Shown one piece after another: positions 47,354-57,811 of a stretch of 64,000 nucleotides of DNA. The stretch covers positions 434,001 to 498,000 of the forward strand of contig JADJWQ010000006.1 in the NCBI GenBank assembly GCA_016716265.1. The letters are read 5' to 3'. The notes below the pieces were generated by a model. That model had not been told where the DNA came from, did not search any database, and was given only the letters and a program-made list of their open reading frames with translations. This DNA comes from Planctomycetota bacterium (lineage in GTDB: Bacteria; Planctomycetota; UBA1135; UBA2386). The first letter of the stretch is position 1. Each line of letters opens with the position of its first letter. A program made the translations under genes and the position numbers.

Positions 47354-48312
47354 GCGCGGCGGCCGCCCGACGGCACAAGGCCCGCGCCGACCATGGCCGC
47401 AGCACAGACTGGCGACCGCAGCCAAATCCACTCGACCCGAAGGTCCTCGAGAAGATCACTCGCCTCGAGGTCCGCGCCCGGCTCGTCGTCGAGGGCTTCA
47501 TCTCCGGGATGCACAAGTCGCCCTACAAGGGCTTCTCGGTCGAGTTCGCGCAGCACCGCGAATACGTGCCCGGCGACGACCTCCGGCACATCGACTGGAA
47601 GATCTATGGCAAGTCCGAGCGCTTCTACATCAAGGAGTACGAGGAGGAGACCAACCTGCGCGCGTGGCTGTTCGTCGACCAGAGCGAGTCGATGGACTAC
47701 GCGCACGACGGTGGCGTGAGCAAGTTCGACTATGCATGCACCGCCGCCGCCTCGCTGGCCTTCATGCTGCAGCAGCAGTCCGACGCCGTCGGGCTCTCGC
47801 TGTTCGCAGACGAGGTGCTGCGGCAGGTGCCGGCGTCCAACACCCGCGCCAATCTCGGCAACATCATCCAGTCGCTCGAGTCCGCGAAGCCAGAGCGCAA
47901 GACGCGGATCGGCGACGCGCTGCTCGAGCTCGCCGGCGCGATCCAGCGCCGCGGCATCATCGTGCTGTTCTCGGACCTGTTCGACGACATCCAGCAGGTG
48001 ATCCGCGGGCTGCGCGCGCTCGGCCAGCGCGGCCACGAGGTCATCGTGTTCCACGTGCTCGACCGTGACGAGATCGAGTTCCCGTTCGAGCGGATGACGA
48101 TGTTCGAGGGGCTCGAGGCGATGCCCGAGCTGCTCGCGGACCCGCGCGCGCTGCGCGACGCCTACCTCGCGGAGATCGAGAGCTTCCAGGAGGAGATCCG
48201 CCGCGGCTGCCGCGGCCAGCGCATCGACTACATCCGGCTGGTCGACCACCAGCCGCTCGACGTCGCGCTGTCGTCGTACCTGGCCGCGCGCACCGCGCCA
48301 AGCGCTCAGTGA
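47350..48312 (+). CDS. DUF58 protein with VWA/MIDAS motif; start codon unclear
   Basis: A 320-residue protein: LDPKVLEKITRLEVRARLVV, then GMHKSPYKGFSVEFAQHREY and VPGDDLRHIDWKIYGKSERF are the DUF58 signature, followed by a VWA-like half with the MIDAS motif DQSESM and GIIVLFSDLFDD. It is the usual MoxR partner. The start is a problem. The conserved region has no in-frame ATG, GTG or TTG upstream except inside moxR. The only codons near the expected site are CTG at 47350 (CTGA overlap with the moxR stop, used here) and an out-of-frame ATG at 47393. Either a rare CTG start is used or a single-base error or mutation lies between 47393 and about 47440. The first in-frame standard start would be ATG near 47509, cutting into the conserved domain. 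Confidence 0.85.
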
Positions 48313-50834
48313 GCAGCAGAGCCACCCCCGCGCGCGCCAATCAGGCCCACAGGCCGTTGCTCCAGTTCGTCAACCCGGCCCTGCTGATCGGCGCCGCGCT
48401 GCTCGCGGTCCCGCTGATCATCCACCTGCTGAACCGGCAGCGCTTCCGGCGCCGTCGCTGGGCGGCGATGGAGTTCCTGCTCGCCGCGTACCGCAAGCAG
48501 CGACGGCGGCTGCGCCGCGAGAACCTGCTGCTGCTGCTGCTGCGCTGTCTGATCCCGGTCGTGCTCGCGTTGGCGATCGCGCGGCCGCTGCTGCGCGACG
48601 ACGCGGCGCTCGGCTCGGAGAGCGGTCCGACCCACCACGTGCTGGTGTTCGACCAGAGCTACAGCATGAACCTGCAGCTGCAGGGCGGCGGCACGCCGTT
48701 CGAGCGCGCGAAGTCGCTCGCGGGGCGCCTGCTCGACCGCATCGGCGGCAGCGAGGCGAACGACCGGGTGTCGCTGGTGGTCGCCGGCCTGCGGCCGGTC
48801 GCGGACCCGCGCGAGACGGTCGACATCGAGCGGGCGAAGGCGCGGGTCGCGGCGCTGCTGCCGCCGATCGACGCCGGCCCGGACCTGATCGGCGCGCTGA
48901 GCCTCGCGGCCGAGCTGGTCGAGGCGTCGAGCGACGCCCAGCAACGCGTCTACCTGTTCACCGACCTGCAGCTCCGCGCGTTCGGCGACGGGCTGGTCGC
49001 GCCGGACGAGCGGGCCACCCCGGGCGGACCGACCCCGGGCACGGAGTCGGGCGAACCCGGCACCACGCCGGCCGGCACCGGCACGCCCCCGCAGGGCGGC
49101 GAGCCACCGGCGCTGTTCGCGACCACCGCGCCGGAGGCGCTGCGGCGGCTGGGCGAGCGCGCGCGGCTGACGATCTTCGACGTGCGCGGCGGCACCGGTG
49201 AAGGCGGTGTCGAGCCGAACGTGCAGGTCACCGGCCTGGAGCTCGCGCAGGGGCACGCGCTGCGCAACGTCGCGGTGCCGGTGATCGCGACGGTCCGCAA
49301 CCGCGCCGCGGCCGCGCGCGACGTGCAGGTGACGCTGACCGTCGACGACGGCCAGCCGATCCGCAAGCGCGTCCGCGTCGACGCCGGCGCCGAGGCGCAG
49401 GTCGACTTCGAGACGAGCTTCCAGGAGCTCGGCGACCGCCGGCTGCAGCTCGCGACCGACGGCGACGACCTGCCGAACGACGACCAGCGCTTCGCGGTCG
49501 TGCGCGTCCGCGAGCGGATCCGCGTGCTGGTCGTCGAGAACGACGCGGCGGCCGAGCGCGAGCTGCGCGAGTCGACGCACGTCGTCGAGATCCTCGATCC
49601 GACCGGCGGCGAGGGCCCCCCGGACCTGACCTGGTTCGACCCGGTCGTCGTCGACAAGATCGCGTTCCTCAGCGGCCGGGTGCAGCCGGCTGACTTCGAC
49701 CTCGTGGTGCTCGCCAACCTGTCGGCGCTCGGCGGCCAGGACATCGCCGACGCGCTGACCGACGCGGTGCGCGCCGGGACCGGGCTGTTCGCGATGCTCG
49801 GTGCCGGCGTCGACGACACCAGCTACAACGTCGGCCTGTACCGCGGCGGCCGCGGCCCGATGCCGATGGCGGTCGAGTCCGACGACGGCCGCGGCCGCGG
49901 CTTCGCGCCGGGCGGCGACAGCAACTACGGCACGCGCGTCGAGCGTCGCGACCACCCGGTGTTCCGCGACTTCAACGAGGACGTGTGGATCGAGCTGCTC
50001 GAGAGCGTGCCGATCTACCGCTACCTCGGCACCGACCGCACGACGCTCGCCGCGCTGCGCCGCGCGGACGACGCCGCCGAGACGGAGCCCGGTACGCCGC
50101 CATCCGCGCCTCCGCCGGGCGACGCCTCGGCGCCCGCCGACGAGACGCTCGCACCGCGCGGCGAGGTGCTGCTGAGCGTGCGCGACGCGAGCGAGAGTCC
50201 GCTGCTGGTCGCGAGTCGCTACGGGGCCGGCAAGGCGCTGTTCCTGCTCAGCCCGATCAGCCGCAAGCCGGATCGCTGGAACCGCCTCGACACCAGCTTC
50301 GCCGGCCTGACGTTCATGCTGCTGTGGCCGGCCGCGCAGTGGCTGACGCTGCCGGCGATCGACGAGCGCAACGTGCTCGCCGGCAGCGCGCTGTCGACCA
50401 CCGTCCGCGAGCGCCCGACCAATCTGTCGATCGTCCCACCCGAGCGCGCCGGCGTGCCGCAGTTCGCGGTCGGCGGCGAGGCGACGCCGGTACCCGGCGA
50501 CCGCTTCGCACTGCCGCCCGACCGCCGCACCGGCTACGCGGGCTTCTACGTCTACGAGATGACGCTCGGCGAGGAGCGCGGCAGCGCGCTCGAGCGGCGC
50601 GAGCTGTTCGCGGTCAATCCCGACCCCGCCGAGGGCGACCTCGACTACCTCTCGCACGCGCGCGCCGCCGAGCTGCTCGGCGTCGAGCGCATCGTGGCGG
50701 ACCTGCCCGAGTCGGCCGACTCGGCGGTCGACGCCGGCATCGACGAGCTCGGCCCGCTGCTGCTGTGGGCGACGCTCGCATTCCTGATCGGCGAGGCCGC
50801 GATGGCCCGCTTCGTGTCGCGGAGGCGGACTTGA
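48309..50834 (+). CDS. BatA-like VWA membrane protein
   Basis: An 841-residue inner-membrane protein. The GTG start at 48309 overlaps the DUF58 stop as GTGA. The N-terminus has the BatA domain: LQFVNPALLIGAALLAVPLI and IHLLNRQRFRRRRWAAMEFL, then LLLLLRCLIPVVLALAIARP. A VWA domain follows with the MIDAS motif DQSYS (from D115). The middle (about 300-400) is an Ig-like part (LRNVAVPVIATVRNRAAAAR). A Rossmann/GATase-like fold (RVLVVENDAAAERELRESTH) lies around 400-530, and the protein ends in a membrane helix (LLLWATLAFLIGEAA) and a basic tail. Proteins of this layout sit with MoxR/DUF58 in Bacteroidetes and planctomycete Bat clusters. Confidence 0.9.
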   Translation: MSSRATPARANQAHRPLLQFVNPALLIGAALLAVPLIIHLLNRQRFRRRRWAAMEFLLAAYRKQRRRLRRENLLLLLLRCLIPVVLALAIARPLLRDDAALGSESGPTHHVLVFDQSYSMNLQLQGGGTPFERAKSLAGRLLDRIGGSEANDRVSLVVAGLRPVADPRETVDIERAKARVAALLPPIDAGPDLIGALSLAAELVEASSDAQQRVYLFTDLQLRAFGDGLVAPDERATPGGPTPGTESGEPGTTPAGTGTPPQGGEPPALFATTAPEALRRLGERARLTIFDVRGGTGEGGVEPNVQVTGLELAQGHALRNVAVPVIATVRNRAAAARDVQVTLTVDDGQPIRKRVRVDAGAEAQVDFETSFQELGDRRLQLATDGDDLPNDDQRFAVVRVRERIRVLVVENDAAAERELRESTHVVEILDPTGGEGPPDLTWFDPVVVDKIAFLSGRVQPADFDLVVLANLSALGGQDIADALTDAVRAGTGLFAMLGAGVDDTSYNVGLYRGGRGPMPMAVESDDGRGRGFAPGGDSNYGTRVERRDHPVFRDFNEDVWIELLESVPIYRYLGTDRTTLAALRRADDAAETEPGTPPSAPPPGDASAPADETLAPRGEVLLSVRDASESPLLVASRYGAGKALFLLSPISRKPDRWNRLDTSFAGLTFMLLWPAAQWLTLPAIDERNVLAGSALSTTVRERPTNLSIVPPERAGVPQFAVGGEATPVPGDRFALPPDRRTGYAGFYVYEMTLGEERGSALERRELFAVNPDPAEGDLDYLSHARAAELLGVERIVADLPESADSAVDAGIDELGPLLLWATLAFLIGEAAMARFVSRRRT

Positions 50835-53291
50835 TGCGCTCTGTTCGATCCTCGGTGCCCGGCGCCGCGGCCGCCGCGCTCGCCGTCACCGCGCCGGTGC
50901 TCGCCGCCACGCAGGAGCCGGCCGGCGAGCAGGCGATCCAGACGCAGGAGTCGTTCCTGTTCCTGAACCTGCCGCCGACCTGGGTCGTCGCGCTGGTGGT
51001 GCTGCCGCTGACGATCGGGTTCGCGTGGTGGGCGTACGGCGGGCTGAGCCGGCTCGAGCCGCGCACGCGGCTGCTGCTGGCCTCGCTGCGCGGACTCGCG
51101 ATCGCCGCGTGCCTGTTCCTCGCGTTCCAGCCGGCGATCGAGCGCGTCCGCTACACCGAGGTGCAGAGCCAGGTGCACGTGCTGGTCGACGACAGCGCCA
51201 GCATGCGCCGCAAGGACACCTACCCCGACGACGAGCAACGCGACGCATTGCAGGCGGAGCTCGGCGCCCGGGCGGAGATCGGCGCATTGTCGCGCGCGCA
51301 GCTCGTCGAGGCGGTGCTGGAGGCGCCCGGCGGACTGCTGGAGCGGCTGCGCGCAGAGCACGACGTGCGGCTGTTCCGTTTCGAGCGCAAGCCGGTCCCG
51401 ATCACCGATCTCGCCGAGGTGCAGGGCCGCTCGCCGCGCACCGCGATCGGCGACGCGCTCGACCTGCACCTCGCCACCGCCGGGGCCGTCAACCTGGACA
51501 CCGTGCTGCTGGTGTCCGACGGCCGCAACAACGACGGCCTGTCACCGGTCGATGTCGCCGCGAAGTACGAGCTCGAGGACATCACGATCTACACGATCGG
51601 CGTCGGCGACCCGAACCCGCCGAAGAACATCCGGCTGATCGGCCCGCCCGGCCCCGAGCAGGGGCTGGCCGGCGAGGAGCTCGTGTTCGAGTGCACGGTG
51701 GACGCCGAGGGGCTCGCCGGACGTTCGGTCACGGTGACGATGAGCGCGTCGCGCGACCACGGACCGTACGCGGCGGCCGGCGAGCCGGTGCAGCTGACGC
51801 TCGCCGACGACCACGTGCCGCTGAAGGCGCGCGTCTACGCGCGCTTCGACGAGCCCGGCGACTACACGCTGAAGTTCGAGGTCGACGCGCTGCCCGACGA
51901 GACGAGCCGCGAGGACAACGAGGCGATCCGCTTCCTGCGGATCGACGACACCAAGATCCGCGTGCTCTACATCGAGGACCTGCCGCGCTGGGAGTACCGC
52001 TACCTGAAGAACGCGCTGCTGCGCGTCGACCCGAGCATCGAGGCGCAGTGCTGGCTGTTCGACGCGAGCCGCTCGTTCACGCAGGAGTCGACGCAGGGGC
52101 TGGAGCCGCTCCGCGACCTGCCGCGGACGCGTGAGGAGCTGTTCCGCTACCAGGTGATCCTGCTCGGCGACGTGCCGCCGGAACGGCTCGCACCGAACGA
52201 GGAGCTGCTGAACGACTGGCTGCAGCTGCTCGTCGAGTTCACCGAGGCCGGCGGCGGGGTCGGCTTCCTGTGGGGCGAGCAGGCGATGCCCGACCGCTAC
52301 CGCAACACACCGGTGGAGGACCTGCTGCCGGTCGTGCTCGAGTCGCCCGCCGCATTGCGCGACGACCCGGCCCCGCGCAACACCGAGTTCCTGCCGCGGC
52401 TCGACAATCCCGCCCAGCCGCACGACATCGTGCTGTTGCAGCGCGATCCGCGGAACAACCGCCGGCTGTTCGAGCGCGGCTTCCAGACGTTCACGCTCTA
52501 CTACCCGGTGCAGAAGGCGAAGGCGGGCGCGGACGTGCTGCTGCGCCACCCGACGCGGGGCAATCGCTACGGCCTGCACCCGCTGGCGGTCGCGGGCCAG
52601 TTCCCGCGCGGCCGCACGTTCTTCTGGGCGACCGACGAGAGCTGGCGCTGGCGCAATCCGTACGGGGAGAAGTACCACGACCGCTTCTGGCGGAACGTCG
52701 TGCGCTACCTCGCGAGTGGCCGGCTGCGGCGCCGCGACGAGCGCTTCGATCTGCGCCTCGATCGCGCGACGGTGCCGACCGGTGGCCAGGTCGAGGTCAC
52801 GCTGCTGGCACAGGACGAGGAGTTCCAGCCGGTGCTGGTCGACGAGTTCCCGATCTTCGTGCGGCGCGCCGACGGCTCGCCGGAGCGCCGCATGCTGCGC
52901 CCGCTGCCGGCCGAGCCGGGCAGCTACCGGGGCCGCTTCACGATGGACGAGCCCGGCAGCTTCAGCTTCCTGGTATTCGAGGACGCCAATCCGGGCGCCG
53001 CGATCCTGGCCCGCGAGGACCTGCTGGTGAAGATCCCCGACCGTGAGATGGCCGAGTCCAGCCAGGACCGTGCGACTCTCGAGGCGATCGCCGGCGCGAC
53101 GCGCGACGGCCGCTACGTGTTCCTCCCGGACGCCGCCGAGCTGGTCGACGACTTCGGTCGGCGCGGCGCACCTCGAGACCGAGGTCGACCGCTCGACACG
53201 TCCGCTCTGGGACAGCACCTGGAGCCTGCTGGTGGTGCTCGGGATCCTCGCAGTCGAGTGGATCCTCCGGAAGCGGGCGCGACTCGTATGA
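50834..53291 (+). CDS. VWA/GATase-like membrane protein with 3' frameshift
   Basis: About 818 residues if read through one frame change. ATG 50834 overlaps the upstream TGA by one base. It has a signal or anchor segment, two membrane helices (VVALVVLPLTIGFAWWAYGG and LLASLRGLAIAACLFLAFQP), VWA MIDAS D119-x-S-x-S (VDDSASM), an Ig-like part, and a GATase-like fold (IRVLYIEDLPRWEYRYLKNA; FTEAGGGVGFLWGEQAM). Near 53159 the coding signal jumps from the frame reading ELVDDFGRRGAPRD to the one reading AAHLETEVDRSTRPLWDSTW and SLLVVLGILAVEWILRKRA, a membrane helix and tail usual for this protein type. One extra base (C53159 or nearby) explains it: sequence error, mutation or programmed +1 slip. Without a shift the frame runs on to 53362 and lacks the anchor. 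Confidence 0.8.
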
Positions 53292-53362
53292 GTCGCACCC
53301 GCCGAATCCGCCAGCCGACGCGCCGTCGCCCCGTGGACCATCGCCGAACCGAGCACCGATGA
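53288..53362 (+). CDS. 24-codon basic ORF coupled on both sides (tentative)
   Basis: A very short ORF whose ATG overlaps the shifted-frame stop of the VWA gene (ATGA at 53288-53291) and whose TGA overlaps the next start (ATGA at 53359-53362). It is rich in Arg, Thr and Pro (MSRTRRIRQPTRRRPV at the start). The double overlap suggests it may keep ribosomes moving to the next gene; alternatively it is only the tail of the unshifted VWA frame. Chance cannot be ruled out. Confidence 0.35.
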   Translation: MSRTRRIRQPTRRRPVDHRRTEHR

Positions 53363-56300
53363 CCGACCGCCACCGCCTTCCGCAACCTGCCGCCGGACCG
53401 TGCCGCGGCCTGACCGCGCTCGCCGCCGCGGCCCTGCTGGCGATGGCGACGCCCGGCCAGGAGCTCGACGGCGGCTCGACCGACGGCGTGTTCAGCGTCC
53501 CGCGGTCGCAGGACACCATTGCGGCGTGGCTGGACGCGCGCGGCGAGCTGCGCGACGGGCGCCCACAGGCCGCGGCGGAGCGGCTCATCGCGCTGTGGCA
53601 GAGCGATCCGCGCGGCGTCGTGCCGGTGCCCGGCGCGCTGAACCGCTGGCAGGGCGCGCGCCAGGCGATCCGCGCCAGCCTGCGCGACCTGCCCGACAGC
53701 GGCCGCGAGGTCGTCGAGGACCGCGCGCGCCGGCAGCTCGGCGCCGACGCGAGCACGCCGCTCGACGAGCTGTCGGACGCCGACCTGCTGCACATCGCGC
53801 GCACCTGGCCGACCGCGGCGATCGGCCTCGCGGCCCGGCTGCGGCTCGGCGATCTCGCGCTGGTCGCCGGCGACGGCATCACGGCCCAGCAGCACTACCG
53901 CGCGGCGCGCGACGCGCTGCCGGCCGACCGGCTCGCTGCGGCCGACATCGTCGAGCGGACGCGCGTCGCCGGCCTGCTGGTCGAGCACGCGGAGCGCGAC
54001 GTCGACGCGACCGACGCGCTGAGCCGGAGCGTGCTCGCCGTGCTCGGCGACGCCCCCGGCCACCCCTGGGCCGCCTACGGCGGCGGCTACGACGGGAAGC
54101 GACCGATGACGGCGCCGGCCGGCAACGCGCTGCGGTCGTTCACGTGGCCGATCGAGGCGATCGGCTTCGAGCTGAACCCGTTCGCGATGCAGCCGGTCGG
54201 CGACCTGCGCGGCATCTACGTGAACGACGGCCACGCGGTCCACGCGCTGGACCCGGTCGCCGGCGACATCGCGTGGCGCTTCACGGGCCCGATCCTCGGC
54301 ACCGACCACCTCTACGAAGCGCGCGGCGCCGTCAATGCGGACCTGACGCTCTCCTGCGCGGTCGGCGACGACACGGTGGTCGCCGCGTTGCAGGTCCCGC
54401 ACGACGTCACCGGCGCGGACCGCAGCCAGCAGTTCCGCACGATCAGCATCATCGAGAAGATCCCGGCGCGCCGGCTGTTCGCATTCGACCGCCGCACCGG
54501 CAAGCTGCGCTGGACGCACTGGGACTTCGAAGGGGGCCCGGTCGCCGAGCGCTTCCGCGGGCACGACGCCTGCGGAGCGCCGCTCGTACACGGTGATCTC
54601 GTGCTGTGCGCGACGCACGACCAGACCGGCGCGATCGCCTTCTACGTGACGGCGTACGACCTCCACACCGGCGCGCTGCGCTGGCGCCGCCTCGTGTGCA
54701 GCAGCCAGCAGGAGGTCAACATGTTCGGCAATGCGCAGCAGGAGTTCGCGGCCGGGCCGCTGGCGGTGCGCGACGGCGTCGTCTACGGCACCACGAACCT
54801 CGGCGTGTGCTTCGCGGCCGACCTCGAGGACGGCGGGCTGCGCTGGCTCTCGGAATACGAGACGATCCCGCTGCCGCCGACCCAGCTCCGCAATCAGGAG
54901 CGCCGGCGCGTGTACTTCGCCAACAACCCGATCGTCGTGCTCGACGGCGTGATGGCGACGACACCGCTCGACTCGGCGAGCGTCCTCGGAATCGACTGCG
55001 AGACCGGGCGACAGCTGTGGTCGGTGCGCTACGACGAGCCACGCGGCACGCAGATCCGCTGGCTGCTCGGCGCGCTCGACGGGCGCTTCGTGCTGTCGGG
55101 GCTCGGCATCGCGGCGGTCGCGCCGCAGCCCGATCCGGACACCGGTCGCCCGCGCTGCGAGGTCATCGCGAACTTCGAGGAGCTCGGCGAGCGCTTCTCG
55201 CGGTCGAACGACATCCCGCGCGGCGCGCTGACCGCCGATCGCATCTGGTACGTCGCGTCGAAGGGCGGCATCCGCATCCTCGACGCGCAGGGCCGCCGCG
55301 ACCCGCGCATGGCCGACCTCGCGATCGGCGGCGTCGGCAACCTGCTGCTGATCGACGGCATCGCCGTGCTGACCGGCGCGCGCTCGGTGCAGATCCACGT
55401 CGACCTCGAAGGGCTGATCTACGCGAGCCGCACCGAGCTGCGCCGACACCCCGACGACCCCGCGCTGCTGCTGCGCATCGCGCAGCTCGAGCACGCGGTG
55501 GCGGCCGACGGCCTGCTCGGCGTGCGCGGCGAACGCGTGATCGAGGCCTACCGGAGCGCGCTGGCGGCGGCGAGCGCGCGCGGGCTAGGTCCCGGCGCCG
55601 CGCTCTACGACCGCATCGCCGCCGGCCTCTTCCAGGTCAGCTTCGACCGCGCGCGCGAGGTCGCGAAGGCCGACCCGCGCACCGGTCTGCGGCTGCTGCG
55701 CGCCGCGCGCGACGCGGCGACCAGCGACGAGGACTGGCTGCGCGCGCAGGCCGAGCTGCTCGACCGCGTGCGCGACGATCGGCGCACGGAGCTCGCGGAG
55801 CTGCGCCTGCTCGCGGAGCGTCACGACGCGACGCCGTGGACCTTCGATCGCGTCGGACGGGTGCCGGCCGGCGTCTACGCGCAGTGGCGGATGCTCGACC
55901 TGCTCGACGACGCGGCCGAGGCGGTCGAGCTCGCCCAGCGCCTGGCGGAGCGCTACGGCGACGTGCGGCTCGGCGGGCGGCCGGTTCGCGACCTGTGCAA
56001 CGCGCGGATCAGCGACCTGATCGAGCAGCGCGGTCGCGGCTGCTACGCGCGGGTCGAGGCGCGCGCGGCGCAGCAGCTCGCGGCGGCCGGCGACGACAGC
56101 GAAGCGCTGCAGGCGGTCGTCGAGCAGTTCCCGCACAGCAACGCTGCGGCGACCGCGACGGCCCGGCTGCTCGACGTCGCCGTCGAGCGCGGCGACCTGC
56201 ACACGGCCGGCGAGGCGTTCGCGCGGGCGAACGCCGGCGGCGAGGCACCGCCCGGCGTGCTCCGCCGGCTCGCGGCGGCGGCGGAGCGCGGCGGCAACCC

Positions 56301-57777
56301 GGCGCTGGCAGCTGCGCTCGGCGCGCGGCTGCGCGACCGCCACGGCGCGCAGATCTCCGACTTCGCGGGCGACGGCGGCCGGCGCTTCGCCGAGCTGTTC
56401 GCCGGCGCGGCGCCGCTGCCGCCGCGGACACCACCGCCCGTCGAGCTGCCGGTGACGACGCTGGCGCGGCTCGAGCCACCGAACATGCAGTCGATGCTGT
56501 CGGTCGTGCCCGTGCGCGTCGCCACGGGGTTCGCGAGCGCGGGGCCGGTGCCGCTGATCGTCGCCGTCGACGACACCGAGCTGGTCGCGCTCGATCTCGA
56601 CCCGCTCCCGTCCGGGCTCGGCTCACGCCGCTTCTCGGTGCCGGTGCAGACGCAACCGACGCAGCCGCGCGGCGACCTGCAGCTGTGCGGCAGCGTGCTG
56701 GTCGTCGTCGAGCCCGATCGCGTGCGCGGGTTGCGGATCAGCGACGGTGCGGAGCTGTGGCGCACCGATGCGGCCGACGGCCGGCGACTGACCTCGCTCG
56801 GCGTCGTGCACGGCGTGCTGCAGATCTATTCGTCGCTCGCGGCGACCGCCGGCGACGGCGGGTACCTGCTCGGCGTCGAGCCGATCGGCGGGGCGCGGCT
56901 CTACACGAACGTGTTCCCTGACCAGCGCGACGCCGTGCAGCCGCTGGTGGCCGACGGGGCGCTGTGGACCATCGACACGCTCGTCCCCGATGCTGCCGCG
57001 GTCGTCGAGTACGACGCGCTGACCGGCGCCGTGGTCGGCCGCACGCCGCTGCGCGCGGAGACGCTGCGCTTCCTCGGCATCGGTGGCGACTACGCGCACC
57101 GCATCCACGACCCGCAGCTCCACACCGAGTTCGTGGTCGACGCGGAGCGCGTCTACCTGCCGATGGACAAGCTGCAAGCCGCCGAGCCGGCGCGCATCGC
57201 CGCGGTCCGGCGCGGCGGCGGCGAGATCGCCTGGCGCTGGACCGGCGACCCGAGCCTCGAGCTGTTCGGCCTCGCCCGCGCGCCGCAGGCCCTGGTCGTC
57301 GCGCAGCGCGGCCGCACCGCGGCGCGCGTCGAGGTGCTCGACGCCCGCTCCGGCCAGGTGCTGCGCAGCGTCGACCTGACCGAGCGGTTCACGGCGTGCA
57401 ACTGGCCCGACACGATGCGCGGTGGCTCGCTCGACGACGCGCTGCTGCTGACCGACCGCCCGGGCGCCTGGCGGCTGACCTGCCTCGGGCTGGCCGAGGG
57501 TCGGCCGAGCTTCCAGCAGAGCTTCCCGAACGTCCTGCGCGTCCTCGACGACCCGCTGCTCGGTCCCGACTTCGTCGCGATCCCGGTGCGGCGGCAGGTC
57601 CAGCCGCAGCCGACCGTCTACGTCTACCGCGCGTCGAGCCGCGTCGAGGGCGCCCTGCCGGACGGCGCGGACCAGCTTACACTCGACGACCAGTCACCGT
57701 TCTCGCTGACCACGCACCAGGGTCACGTCATCGCGGTGGCACTCAATGGAATCCGCATCCTCGGCCGCCCCCGCTGA
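53359..57777 (+). CDS. Large exported PQQ-like beta-propeller/TPR protein
   Basis: A 1472-residue protein with a signal peptide near residues 15-35 (LTALAAAALLAMATPGQ). Two beta-propeller parts flank a helical part. Propeller-type strands appear around 270-640 (IYVNDGHAVHALDPVAGDIA, LFAFDRRTGKLRWTHW, VVYGTTNLGVCFAADLEDGG) and again from about 1030 to the end (LVALDLDPLPSG, VRGLRISDGAELWRTDAADG, ALTGAVVGRTPLRAE). Between them, about 680-1000, are TPR-like helices (RTELRRHPDDPALLLRIAQL). The pattern is that of outer-membrane-type PQQ-repeat scaffold proteins, without evidence for a PQQ cofactor site. It probably holds other operon proteins in the envelope. The ATG start is coupled to the preceding ORF by ATGA. 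Confidence 0.82.
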   Translation: MTDRHRLPQPAAGPCRGLTALAAAALLAMATPGQELDGGSTDGVFSVPRSQDTIAAWLDARGELRDGRPQAAAERLIALWQSDPRGVVPVPGALNRWQGARQAIRASLRDLPDSGREVVEDRARRQLGADASTPLDELSDADLLHIARTWPTAAIGLAARLRLGDLALVAGDGITAQQHYRAARDALPADRLAAADIVERTRVAGLLVEHAERDVDATDALSRSVLAVLGDAPGHPWAAYGGGYDGKRPMTAPAGNALRSFTWPIEAIGFELNPFAMQPVGDLRGIYVNDGHAVHALDPVAGDIAWRFTGPILGTDHLYEARGAVNADLTLSCAVGDDTVVAALQVPHDVTGADRSQQFRTISIIEKIPARRLFAFDRRTGKLRWTHWDFEGGPVAERFRGHDACGAPLVHGDLVLCATHDQTGAIAFYVTAYDLHTGALRWRRLVCSSQQEVNMFGNAQQEFAAGPLAVRDGVVYGTTNLGVCFAADLEDGGLRWLSEYETIPLPPTQLRNQERRRVYFANNPIVVLDGVMATTPLDSASVLGIDCETGRQLWSVRYDEPRGTQIRWLLGALDGRFVLSGLGIAAVAPQPDPDTGRPRCEVIANFEELGERFSRSNDIPRGALTADRIWYVASKGGIRILDAQGRRDPRMADLAIGGVGNLLLIDGIAVLTGARSVQIHVDLEGLIYASRTELRRHPDDPALLLRIAQLEHAVAADGLLGVRGERVIEAYRSALAAASARGLGPGAALYDRIAAGLFQVSFDRAREVAKADPRTGLRLLRAARDAATSDEDWLRAQAELLDRVRDDRRTELAELRLLAERHDATPWTFDRVGRVPAGVYAQWRMLDLLDDAAEAVELAQRLAERYGDVRLGGRPVRDLCNARISDLIEQRGRGCYARVEARAAQQLAAAGDDSEALQAVVEQFPHSNAAATATARLLDVAVERGDLHTAGEAFARANAGGEAPPGVLRRLAAAAERGGNPALAAALGARLRDRHGAQISDFAGDGGRRFAELFAGAAPLPPRTPPPVELPVTTLARLEPPNMQSMLSVVPVRVATGFASAGPVPLIVAVDDTELVALDLDPLPSGLGSRRFSVPVQTQPTQPRGDLQLCGSVLVVVEPDRVRGLRISDGAELWRTDAADGRRLTSLGVVHGVLQIYSSLAATAGDGGYLLGVEPIGGARLYTNVFPDQRDAVQPLVADGALWTIDTLVPDAAAVVEYDALTGAVVGRTPLRAETLRFLGIGGDYAHRIHDPQLHTEFVVDAERVYLPMDKLQAAEPARIAAVRRGGGEIAWRWTGDPSLELFGLARAPQALVVAQRGRTAARVEVLDARSGQVLRSVDLTERFTACNWPDTMRGGSLDDALLLTDRPGAWRLTCLGLAEGRPSFQQSFPNVLRVLDDPLLGPDFVAIPVRRQVQPQPTVYVYRASSRVEGALPDGADQLTLDDQSPFSLTTHQGHVIAVALNGIRILGRPR

Positions 57778-57811
57778 GTCCCGCGCCGACCGCTGACCGA
57801 CAGGAATGGAG

